Origin: Thermalbibacter longus
Lineage (GTDB): Bacteria; Chloroflexota; Chloroflexia; Thermomicrobiales; Thermomicrobiaceae
Assembly (NCBI RefSeq): GCF_023806485.1
Contig: NZ_JAMSLR010000002.1
Coordinates: forward strand, 343,783 to 407,782
Direction of reading: 5' to 3'
DNA: 64,000 nucleotides
Positions within the stretch are counted from its first letter, which is position 1. The number at the start of each line of letters is the position of its first letter. The translations under genes were made by a program, and so were the position numbers. This document shows positions 51,664 through 60,111 of the stretch, piece by piece. The notes under the pieces are model-generated. The model was not told the DNA's origin. It saw nothing but the letters and a program-made list of their open reading frames with translations, and searched no databases.

Positions 51664-52940
51664 CTGTGAGTCGCAGCAAGCCGGAACCCGATAGCAATAG
51701 CCTCCCCATCGTTGGCGGCGAGTCGATCGTTCAGGTCACAGACCAAGACTTCACGGGAGCCTTCGGGGAAGATCTGCAACGGACGCTAGACGTCGACACG
51801 TGGTCTTCTGGGGAAGACCTGGCACTGATCTATGATCGGCTAGCAGCCGAGGTACGCGAAGCTGTCGAACGGGAGGAATCGTTACTCCGTACGATCAGGG
51901 AAGAAGTCTTTCCACGCTTGGCAACTTACCCCGGAGCACCGCGCGGGGCTGGTGTGTATGAAGCGGATCTATCTGTATTAGAGCGAATTCACCGTGGTCT
52001 GCTCTTTAATGGCGGTGTAGAGGCCTGTGACGGGAATCGGCATATCCACGATACTTTGCCGCTTACCGTCTTCCAGATCGGCGTATGTCTTGTCTCGTAC
52101 CAAGGCAGTCAAGGGACCTGGAGTCAGCGCCTGTTCCGGCGCGATCTGCGTGTGACTAGTAAGGATCCTCGAGAGGAGATGCTGGCAGTCCTCGAACGAA
52201 GGGAGCGAAGAGCAGGCCTGAACCAAACGGAGCGTCGTGACCAGCTCACCGAGTTGGCTCAGCGAGGCATCATGTCGTATGCCGAACGCGCAATCTTGCT
52301 TCGTCGATCAACCGCTAAATGGCGCATGGGACATGGCAATCCAGCCCCGTACGAGCTGGTTACTGGCTCTGGTAGTCCCAAGCTGATGATTGAGGCTACC
52401 AGAGTAATCCGGGAACTGGTCGAGAGGCACCAGAGGTTCTTGTTCGTCGCGAGCGAACCTGCGGACCGAGTTCTGCTGACCATCGGTCAGGCACTGCGTC
52501 CTCTGGAGTTCGCTATCGTGGGGACGTTAAGGGAGCAGATCGACCGTATTGTTGAGCGCGGACATTATGGTGGGTGGGGTGCCTCTGAGTCCGACGGCGC
52601 CGAATGGGACGGCGAACTTCTTACTCCGGAAGCCTGGATAAAGCGCTTTCGGGACGTAGTTGCTTCACAGGTTGTGGTTGGTGTTTATCGCGCTTCACGC
52701 GTGGCGCCGGCGCAACTCTTCTACGCCCATGTTGACCACGCGTATGTCGCTGCCCATATTGCTCTTGCAGACAGCGTTCTGCAGGAGCACCGGGGATATC
52801 CGCTCCTACTCGATATCGCCCACAGTGTCTGTAGCAGCATCTTTGGTGCTGAAACCTTAGCAGGACCCGTCGCGACAGCCTACATCGATGTCGGTGCGCC
52901 ATGGCGATTCCTCAGTGAACGGGCGAGTCGGTACCTATAG
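51660..52940 (+). CDS. NurA-like nuclease
   Basis: A 426-residue protein with hallmarks of NurA 5'-3' nucleases (RNase H-like fold): GGVEACDGNRHIHDTLPLTV with D124 at the position of the DGS motif, and a C-terminal GYPLLLDIAHSVCSSIFG that matches the GYPxxLxxAH ending of NurA. The intervening sequence is divergent. It is directly followed by a HerA-type ATPase, the obligatory NurA partner, which strongly supports the call. Together they would make a DNA-end-processing machine. GTG start overlaps the ImmA/IrrE stop by four bases. Confidence 0.65.
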   Translation: MTVSRSKPEPDSNSLPIVGGESIVQVTDQDFTGAFGEDLQRTLDVDTWSSGEDLALIYDRLAAEVREAVEREESLLRTIREEVFPRLATYPGAPRGAGVYEADLSVLERIHRGLLFNGGVEACDGNRHIHDTLPLTVFQIGVCLVSYQGSQGTWSQRLFRRDLRVTSKDPREEMLAVLERRERRAGLNQTERRDQLTELAQRGIMSYAERAILLRRSTAKWRMGHGNPAPYELVTGSGSPKLMIEATRVIRELVERHQRFLFVASEPADRVLLTIGQALRPLEFAIVGTLREQIDRIVERGHYGGWGASESDGAEWDGELLTPEAWIKRFRDVVASQVVVGVYRASRVAPAQLFYAHVDHAYVAAHIALADSVLQEHRGYPLLLDIAHSVCSSIFGAETLAGPVATAYIDVGAPWRFLSERASRYL

Positions 52941-52984
52941 CTGGTCCCTGTCTAGATTGCGTTGATGCATGGAAAGGATCGGCC

Positions 52985-54865
52985 ATGAAGTCGCAGTCTC
53001 CGAACGATCCAACACCGCTTGGGAACTCTAACGAAGTCGTGCAGAATGGAGTCGTGGCTACTCCATCCGATGCGACCCAACAAATTGAGCGAGAAATAGA
53101 AGCTGCAGGTGGAGAACTACAACCCGATGAGTTTATGTTTGGCTCCATCGGGGCAACAATGTTTGATTTACCCAGTAGTGACGATAATACGGTTACTGTG
53201 CTATTACCGAAAGAGAATATACACAGTGCGCCGTCACAGGCACTTGTTCGGATCAAGAGTCGTGATAAGCGCAACTACCTGGGGGTCGTAACAGCGGGTC
53301 CATTTGTTGAGCCGGATAGTCTCCGCGCAGACTCGCCAATGCTGGTCACAGTTACCACACGAGGCGGCATCTATCTTCCGCCTTATCACGGCCGTGTGCA
53401 GGTTACGATTCTGGGCGAAGAGCAGGCCGACGGGACTCTCATTCCACCACGCCTCAGACCGCTGCCAAATAGTGGTGTTTTTGTCCTTGATGAAGAAGAG
53501 ACGGCTAAGGTTCTCAATTGTGACGGGGATATCAGGATAGGATTGGTGATTGGCTATGAAAACCTTGTTGTCCGTGTACCCTCTATGCAGAAGTCAGTGC
53601 TCCCGCGCCACACGGCCATTCTGGGTACCACCGGCGGTGGCAAGTCGACAACCGTTGCACAGCTTGTCCAACAAGCACAGGCTGCCAAGATGGCCGTCAT
53701 ATTACTTGACGTTGAAGGCGAATACACGTGCCTGCACGAGAAAACAGACGATCCGACAATGCTTGCGAGTCTAGAGGCCCGGGGCCTAGAGCCAGCTGGG
53801 ATACCAAACACGCTCTATCACTTAGTTGGACGCGAGACTACCAATCCCGAACATCCTGAGCGTAAGGCATTTTCGCTGCAGTTTGAACGTCTTTCCCCAT
53901 ACACTGTGATCGAAATTCTCGGTCTCACCGAGGCACAGGCCGACCGCTTTCACAAGGCTTATGAAATTGCCAAGGCATTGCTACGCGATCTAGGAATCTT
54001 CCCAAGGCCTGGCAACAGTGATGAGGAACGCTTAGCGATCGAGTTAGACGAGTTTGAAAGAGGCTATCCAAGGCTCACTCTGGATTTCCTGATGGATATC
54101 GTTGGCGGCGTCGTTGCGCGGTCTGATGACAGGGATCCATCTCCACTTACATCAGAACTCCAGGGTCAAGGGTTAGAGGCTCTCAAACGTCAAATTTCAC
54201 AGGTCAAGATCGATTCACCAGTCTCTTGGCGCGCCCTGCTTGGTAAGCTCGCTCGTCTGAGACGGCTCAAGGTGTTTGATAGCTCTGGGGTCGCGCCACT
54301 CGATTACCACACGATGTTACAACCTGGTGCTGTCTCAGTGATTGACCTATCAGATTCTGGTATGTCAGAGCTTAGCAATATCGTTATCGCGGATCTTCTG
54401 CGTGGCGTCCAGGAGACGCAAGATTGCCTTTGCAGCGAGTATGAGCGATCCAGAGCTATGAATCCAGCTGCCCTTCCACCAGCCCGAGTATTGGTGATTA
54501 TTGAGGAGGCGCATGAGTTCCTATCAGCGGAGCGGATCGAGAAGATGCCGGTGCTGTTTGAACAGGTGGCCCGCATCGCGAAGAGGGGTAGGAAGCGATG
54601 GTTGGGTCTAGTATTCGTCACGCAGTTTCCGCAGCATCTACCACGCCAGGTGTTCGGCCTAGTGAACTCCTACGTCGTCCATAAGTTGAGCGATCCTAAT
54701 GTAGTAAGCCTGTTGCAAAGGATTATAAGCGGAATTGATGACGGATTGTGGAGGCGGTTGCCGGGTCTAGCACCGGGGCAGGCAGTCGTCTCGTTTCCAC
54801 ATCTAACTCGTCCACTCCTTGTATCGATCGATCCAGCGCCAGCGAAGCTGCGTTTGATAGATTGA
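52985..54865 (+). CDS. herA: HerA-type DNA translocase ATPase (DUF87)
   Basis: A 626-residue hexameric HerA/FtsK-superfamily ATPase. Residues 75-180 form the HerA beta-barrel (LVRIKSRDKRNYLGVV); Walker A is G214-TTGGGKST222 in AILGTTGGGKSTTVAQLVQ, Walker B LVIIEEAHEFL (~495), and FVTQFPQHLP follows with the sensor/Arg region. An extra N-terminal ~70 residues are low-complexity. It pumps double-stranded DNA through its ring to the NurA nuclease. Base composition is the lowest of the operon. ATG preceded by AAGGAT, 44 bases after the NurA-like gene. Last gene of the block. Confidence 0.9.
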   Translation: MKSQSPNDPTPLGNSNEVVQNGVVATPSDATQQIEREIEAAGGELQPDEFMFGSIGATMFDLPSSDDNTVTVLLPKENIHSAPSQALVRIKSRDKRNYLGVVTAGPFVEPDSLRADSPMLVTVTTRGGIYLPPYHGRVQVTILGEEQADGTLIPPRLRPLPNSGVFVLDEEETAKVLNCDGDIRIGLVIGYENLVVRVPSMQKSVLPRHTAILGTTGGGKSTTVAQLVQQAQAAKMAVILLDVEGEYTCLHEKTDDPTMLASLEARGLEPAGIPNTLYHLVGRETTNPEHPERKAFSLQFERLSPYTVIEILGLTEAQADRFHKAYEIAKALLRDLGIFPRPGNSDEERLAIELDEFERGYPRLTLDFLMDIVGGVVARSDDRDPSPLTSELQGQGLEALKRQISQVKIDSPVSWRALLGKLARLRRLKVFDSSGVAPLDYHTMLQPGAVSVIDLSDSGMSELSNIVIADLLRGVQETQDCLCSEYERSRAMNPAALPPARVLVIIEEAHEFLSAERIEKMPVLFEQVARIAKRGRKRWLGLVFVTQFPQHLPRQVFGLVNSYVVHKLSDPNVVSLLQRIISGIDDGLWRRLPGLAPGQAVVSFPHLTRPLLVSIDPAPAKLRLID

Positions 54866-54922
54866 AACCTTAAGGGCATCACTTCTCAATTAGGTTATGT
54901 GTCGCATAGGCGGGAAGACGGG

Positions 54923-55606
54923 GTGAGCGTCGAGATCGGGCCGCTGCCGCCGCCGCTGCCAGACGAGCTGTGCGAGCGCTACCTCCGGCTGAGCTTCGCC
55001 ACGGTCGGCCACCTGATCGAGCACGGCTTCGCCGATCCGGAGATCCGGGCCATGGTCGAGCCGGTCAAGCTGGCCGGCCGGGCGATCACCGTCCGCATCG
55101 CGCCGCCGGACTCGACGCTCGTCCACAAGGCCACCGAGCTCCTCCAGTTCGGCGACGTGCTGGTGATCGAGGCGAGCGGCGACCGCCGCCACGCGCCGGT
55201 GGGCGGGATGGTGGCCCTGGCGGCCCGCCAGCGCGGCGCGCTCGGGATCGTCGTCGACGGTGTCTGCACCGACCGCTCCGAGCTGCAGGAGCTGGGCTTC
55301 CCGGTGTTCGCCCGCGGCACCAGCCTCCTCACGACCAAGCTACTGGGGACGCCGAGCGGCGCGCTGAACCTGCCGGTGTCCTGCGGCGGCGTGGTCGTGC
55401 ACCCGGGCGATCTGGTGCTGGCCGATGAGAACGGCGTGCTCTTCCTCAGGCCGTCGGAGGCTGCCGCGCTCTTGCCCGAGGTCGAGGCGCGGGAGCGGCG
55501 CACCGAGGAGCGCCGGCGCCGCCTGCTCGAGGGCGCCTCGCTGGCCGATCTCTCAGGGGCCAACGTGGCCCTCGAGCGCCTGCTCGGGCGGCCGAAGGCA
55601 CGCTGA
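54923..55606 (+). CDS. RraA-like / HMG-aldolase family protein
   Basis: A 227-residue member of the RraA/4-hydroxy-4-methyl-2-oxoglutarate aldolase superfamily. Motifs: TVGHLIEHGF (N-terminal helix), DVLVIEASGDRRHAPVGGMV, GALGIVVDGVCTDRSELQE, and GDLVLADENGVLFLRPSEA. Members cleave HMG or decarboxylate oxaloacetate, and some only bind RNase E. GC is high again, so it lies outside the accessory island; with the fumarase subunit on the other side, the two may once have been neighbours. A GTG at 54899 is an alternative start. Confidence 0.82.
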   Translation: MSVEIGPLPPPLPDELCERYLRLSFATVGHLIEHGFADPEIRAMVEPVKLAGRAITVRIAPPDSTLVHKATELLQFGDVLVIEASGDRRHAPVGGMVALAARQRGALGIVVDGVCTDRSELQELGFPVFARGTSLLTTKLLGTPSGALNLPVSCGGVVVHPGDLVLADENGVLFLRPSEAAALLPEVEARERRTEERRRRLLEGASLADLSGANVALERLLGRPKAR

Positions 55607-55727
55607 GCGCGCCGGCGCGCGGATCGCCGCCACGAGAGTCTTGGTACCTCCTGCCCCACGCGAGCGGCCAGCCGCGCTGGGACGCTGCCTGGCCGCTCTC
55701 GCCGGAGGTTCGGGGCGTTCCGCGACC

Positions 55728-56510
55728 CTAGCCGGCCAGCAGCGACGCCAGCTCGTCCAGCACGGCCCCGGCGGGGGCGTAGAGGACGTAGCGCGCCTGG
55801 CTGTCGATCGGCGTGGGCTCGTTGTTGACTACCGCCACCGTCGCCCCGTGCTGGAGCGCCCGGCGCGGCACGTAGGCCGCCGGGTAGACGCTCAGCGAGG
55901 TGCCGACCACCAGCAGCACGGCGGCCGTCTCGGCCAGGCCGAGCGCGCGGCGCAGGGTCTCCTTGTCCAGCGACTCGCCGAAGGAGACCGTGGCCTCCTT
56001 GACCAGCCCACCGCAGAGCGGGCAATCGGGCACGGTGCCCTCGGGGCCGGGGTCGAACTCCTCGGCCGGCCAGCGGGCCCCGCAGTCGAGGCAGCGGATC
56101 TCGTGCGCCGTGCCGTGCAGCTCGATCACCAGGCTCGGGTCGGAGCCGGCCTTCTGGTGCAGGCCGTCGATGTTCTGGGTGATGATCTCCTGCAGGTAGC
56201 CGGCCGCCTGCAGCCGGGCCAGCGCCCGGTGCCCGGCGTTCGGCTGCGTCCGCGCCAGCAGCGGGTAGCGCTCGCGCCGGCGCTGCCAGTAGCGACGACG
56301 CACCTCGACGTCGTTGAGGAAGTCGCGGAACTTCGTCGGGTTCTGCTTCGACCACAGCCCGTTGGGGCCGCGGTAGTCCGGGATGCCTGACTCGGTCGAG
56401 ATGCCAGCCCCGGTGAAGGCCAGCGCCGGCTGGGTGCGGTACAGCTCGTCGGCGAGCTGCTCGATGATCTCCCGCTGCGCGCCCGTCAACACGGTCTGCT
56501 CGTGCAACAC
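55728..56510 (-). CDS. NAD-dependent protein deacylase (Sir2 family)
   Basis: A 260-residue sirtuin removing acyl groups from lysines with NAD+. NAD-binding LAFTGAGISTESGIPDYRGP, catalytic ITQNIDGLHQKAG and ELHGTAHEIRC, four zinc cysteines (CLDC, CPLC), KEATVSFGESLD and LLVVGTSLSVYPAAYVPRRA. The GTG at 56510 with GGAGGAG upstream gives a normal length; a longer frame adds 61 residues of no similarity. It is divergent from the DAO-family oxidase gene. Confidence 0.93.
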   Translation of the reverse strand: MLHEQTVLTGAQREIIEQLADELYRTQPALAFTGAGISTESGIPDYRGPNGLWSKQNPTKFRDFLNDVEVRRRYWQRRRERYPLLARTQPNAGHRALARLQAAGYLQEIITQNIDGLHQKAGSDPSLVIELHGTAHEIRCLDCGARWPAEEFDPGPEGTVPDCPLCGGLVKEATVSFGESLDKETLRRALGLAETAAVLLVVGTSLSVYPAAYVPRRALQHGATVAVVNNEPTPIDSQARYVLYAPAGAVLDELASLLAG

Positions 56511-56649
56511 CGCTCCTCCACCTCTCCAGGCTCCAATCCTACACCCCCGCGCAAGTCGTCCGAACGCGCGATAGGCTGTTCCGCCCGGGCGGTCGATGGC
56601 GTATCCTGGTGAGGGAAGGCAGGCATCACCGGCTGGAGTACGGTGCCAC

Positions 56650-57768
56650 ATGCAGGAGAGCGCGGAGATCGCCATCATCGGCGGCGGGATCATCGGCTGC
56701 GCGGTCGCCTACCAGCTCGCGGCGCGCGGCCACTGGGGCGTGACGGTGCTGGAGCGCGACCGCGTGGGCGGCCAGGCGATGGTCGCCTTCGCCGGGCTGC
56801 TCTCCGGCGCTCCACCTGGCCGGCACGGCGACCCCTTCGGCGCGCTAGCGGCGGCCAGCCTGGAGCGCTTCCCCCGGGTCGCCGCCGACCTCCGCGAGCG
56901 CACCGGGATCGACCCGGAACTGCGCCACACCGGGGCGCTCTACCTGGCCCTGACGGCCGACGAGGAGGCGGCGCTGCGGCTCCCGCCGGACACGCTCCGC
57001 CAGTACCACCCGGAGTGCCGCTGGCTCGAGGCCCGGGAGCTGCGCGAGCTGGAGCCGGAAGTCTCGCCGCTCCTCCGCGGCGCGCTCTACGCGCCCTGGG
57101 AGTGGCAGGTGCTCAGCCCGCGGCTGGTGCAGGCGTACGCCCGCGCGGCCGCGCTGGCCGGCGCGCGCATCCGCGAGACGGTCGAGGTGCGCGGGGTCGA
57201 GCGCGACGGTGACCGGGTGACGGCGCTGCTCACCAGCGATGGCCGGCTGGCGGTCGGGCAGGTGGTGCTGGCGGCCGGGGCCTGGAGCGGGCACCTGGGC
57301 CGGCTGTTCGGGCTGTCGCTGCCGGTGGGGCCGCTGCGCGGGCAGATCGTCCGGCTGGCGGCCTGGGGGCCGGCGGTGCGTCACTCCCTCTACCGGGGCG
57401 AGCTGTACATCGGCGCCAAGGCGGACGGCACCGTCGCCGTCGGCTCCACGGAGGAGCTGGCGAGCTTCGACCGCCGCCCGACCGGCGCCGGGGTGGCCCT
57501 GCTGAGCCGCTTCGCGGTCGAGACGGTGCCGGCGCTGGGCCAGGCGACCTTCCTGGACGCCTGGGCCGGGCTACGCCCGCTCTCCGAGGACGGCCTACCG
57601 CTGATCGGTCGTGCCCCCGGGCTGGCCAACGTGCTGGTGGCGACCGGGCACGCCCGCAACGGGGTGCTCCTGAGCCCGGTCACCGCCGAGGCGGTGGCCG
57701 ACCTGCTCGAGGGGCGCCGCCCGGCCGTCGACCTCGCCCCCTTCGACCCCGCCCGCTTCGCGCGGTGA
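56650..57768 (+). CDS. FAD-dependent amino-acid oxidase (DAO/ThiO-like)
   Basis: A 372-residue glycine/D-amino-acid oxidase-family flavoenzyme. The Rossmann dinucleotide site is IAIIGGGIIGCAVAYQLA (GxGxxG), later QVVLAAGAWSG and the C-terminal FAD block GLRPLSEDGLPLIGRAPG with VATGHARNGVLLSP. The best general match is the ThiO/SoxA arm (oxidation of glycine or sarcosine), but no thiamine gene is adjacent. ATG 56650 is chosen because the Rossmann motif lies within the first 20 residues. Confidence 0.9.
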   Translation: MQESAEIAIIGGGIIGCAVAYQLAARGHWGVTVLERDRVGGQAMVAFAGLLSGAPPGRHGDPFGALAAASLERFPRVAADLRERTGIDPELRHTGALYLALTADEEAALRLPPDTLRQYHPECRWLEARELRELEPEVSPLLRGALYAPWEWQVLSPRLVQAYARAAALAGARIRETVEVRGVERDGDRVTALLTSDGRLAVGQVVLAAGAWSGHLGRLFGLSLPVGPLRGQIVRLAAWGPAVRHSLYRGELYIGAKADGTVAVGSTEELASFDRRPTGAGVALLSRFAVETVPALGQATFLDAWAGLRPLSEDGLPLIGRAPGLANVLVATGHARNGVLLSPVTAEAVADLLEGRRPAVDLAPFDPARFAR

Positions 57769-58292
57769 CGCCCGCGCGGCGCGGCGCGCCCCAGTCACTC
57801 CGGAGGGGCTCGCCGCCGCGCCCGTCGCGGGACTGCCTCGCCCCGCTCGACTCGCCGCTCCTCTCGCGCAGGTGGCTACGGAGAAGCTGGGAGCGCTTCA
57901 CGGACGCTGCGGCCGTGATTCCCCGGCGCGCCTGGATGGTACAGGCGTGATAGGAGGGCGGGGAGAGGGGGAAGCCCCTCCCGCGAAGCGCGGAGCGGGG
58001 ACTCGGCCCCGCGCGCGTGCTCGACGCCGGTTAGGCCTCGCCGCAAGGTCGGGTCAGCCGGCCGGTGCTCCGGCCCGGCGGGTCGGTCGAGCGGGCAGCC
58101 TCCCCGCGAGGCGAGGCCAGGCGTCTTCGCCCGTGCTATCCGGGCCGTGGCGCGGTGGCGGTGGCCGCGCGGTGTGGGTTGCCGGCCCGGAGGCGGGGAC
58201 TCGCTGGCCTGGAGATGCGGTACACTGCCGGGCGCATCCCCGGCCTGCTCGGAGGCCGGGGCCCTGGCCGTGAGAGGATCGAGCGCGTCGCG
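57769..58292. other. GC-rich intergenic region, no gene recognised
   Basis: About 520 bases of very GC-rich DNA between the oxidase and the LOG-family gene. Open frames continue upstream from the LOG gene in the same phase but have no recognisable family features and lie upstream of the conserved start. Short purine-rich blocks (GGGGAGAGGGGG near 57960) resemble half of the repeat family described at 58904. Confidence 0.45.
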
Positions 58293-58892
58293 ATGAAGAG
58301 TCCACGCATCCAGCGCATCTGCGTCTTCGCCGGCTCCCAGCCCGGCTACCGGCCCGTCTACGCCGAGCAGGCCGAGCGGCTAGGCCGGCTGCTGGCCGCG
58401 CGCGGCATCGGGGTCGTCTACGGCGGCGGGAGCGTCGGGCTGATGGGGGTGCTCGCCGACGCCGCGCTCGACGGCGGGGCGGAGGTGATCGGGGTGATCC
58501 CCGAGGTGCTGATGATCCGGGAGGTCACCCACACTGGGCTGACCGAGCTCCGGATCGTCGGCACGATGCACGAGCGCAAGGCGTTGATGGCGGAGCTGTC
58601 GGACGCGTTCATCGCGCTGCCTGGGGGCTTCGGCACGCTGGACGAGCTGTTCGAGGTGGTGACCTGGGCCCAGCTCGGGCTGCACCGCAAGGCGGTGGGA
58701 CTGCTGAACGTGGAGGGGTACTACGACCCGCTGCTCGCCCTCATCGAGCACGCGATCGCGGAGGGGTTCATCCTTCCCGAGTACGCGCAGCTCCTGACCG
58801 TCGACTCCGACCCCGAAGGCCTGCTCGAGCAGCTCCTCCGGCACGAGCCGCCGGTGATCGTGCCGCGCTGGATCACCAGGGAGCAGATCTGA
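58293..58892 (+). CDS. LOG family protein (TIGR00730, cytokinin phosphoribohydrolase-like)
   Basis: A 199-residue Rossmann-like nucleoside monophosphate hydrolase. Signatures: VFAGSQPG, GIGVVYGGGSVGLMGVLAD, MHERKALMAELSDAFIALPG then GFGTLDELFEVVTW, together the nucleotide-binding PGGxGTxxE. Members release the free base from adenosine-type monophosphates; in bacteria the physiological role is often unclear. The ATG at 58293 gives the common family length. Confidence 0.9.
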   Translation: MKSPRIQRICVFAGSQPGYRPVYAEQAERLGRLLAARGIGVVYGGGSVGLMGVLADAALDGGAEVIGVIPEVLMIREVTHTGLTELRIVGTMHERKALMAELSDAFIALPGGFGTLDELFEVVTWAQLGLHRKAVGLLNVEGYYDPLLALIEHAIAEGFILPEYAQLLTVDSDPEGLLEQLLRHEPPVIVPRWITREQI

Positions 58893-58903
58893 CGGCTGAT
58901 CCA

Positions 58904-59120
58904 CCCTCACCCCGCCCTTCGGGCACCCCTCTCCCGCGCTTTCCTCCCTCACCCCGGCCTTCGGCCACCCCTCTCCCGCCGAGCGGGAGAGGGGTCACCG
59001 ATCGCGCGATGCAGTACGGCCCCAGCACGCGCGTGGGGCCGCGTCCCCTCTCCCGCACCACGCGGGAGAGGGGGTAGGGGGTGAGGGCGATCACCGGGAG
59101 AGGGGCTAGGGGGTGAGGGC
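58904..59120. repeat. Palindromic repeat cluster, copy A (left of vapBC)
   Basis: Built from CCCTCACCCC, CACCCCTCTCCCG/CGGGAGAGGGG and GGGGTGAGGG elements. The long arms at 58971-58998 (CCTCTCCCGC/GCGGGAGAGG) are nearly perfect inverted repeats and could form strong bidirectional terminator hairpins. The same architecture occurs at 59872-60111 on the other side of the toxin-antitoxin genes. Likely a dispersed chromosomal repeat family of this lineage. Confidence 0.75.
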
Positions 59121-59178
59121 GGCTTCTCTGCTTGCAACTGGCCGGGCGGCCGGGTAGACTGGTCTGCGACCGGTCTAA

Positions 59179-59861
<683 letters not shown>

Positions 59862-59871
59862 CGGTGCGCTG

Positions 59872-60111
59872 CCCTCACCCCGCCTTCGGCACCCCTCTCC
59901 CGCCGAGCGGGAGAGGGGCCATTGACCGGGCTTGGGCCGACGCCCCGAGCACCTGCGTGGGGCCGCGTCCCCTCTCCCGCGCAACGCGGGAGAGGGGGTA
60001 GGGGGTGAGGGTGGCTCCGGCCACCCCTCTCCCTCCAGGGAGAGGGGCTAGGGGGTGAGGGTAGCTCCGGCCACCCCTCTCCCTCCAGGGAGAGGGGCTA
60101 GGGGGTGAGGG
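59872..60111. repeat. Palindromic repeat cluster, copy B with a tandem duplication (right of vapBC)
   Basis: Same elements and order as copy A for the first ~140 bases, including GTGGGGCCGCGTCCCCTCTC. From about 60010 a unit of ~51 bases (GGCTCCGGCCACCCCTCTCC through GGGGGTGAGGG) is present twice in tandem with a single-base difference, each unit holding a CCCTCTCCCTCCAGGGAGAGG hairpin (given by its parts CCCTCTCCCT and AGGGAGAGG). Confidence 0.75.

Noticed and set aside
48466..54922. An integrated phage or ICE
   Set aside because: No integrase, recombinase, structural or transfer genes, and no flanking direct repeats were found, although the ImmA/IrrE-type gene is reminiscent of such elements.
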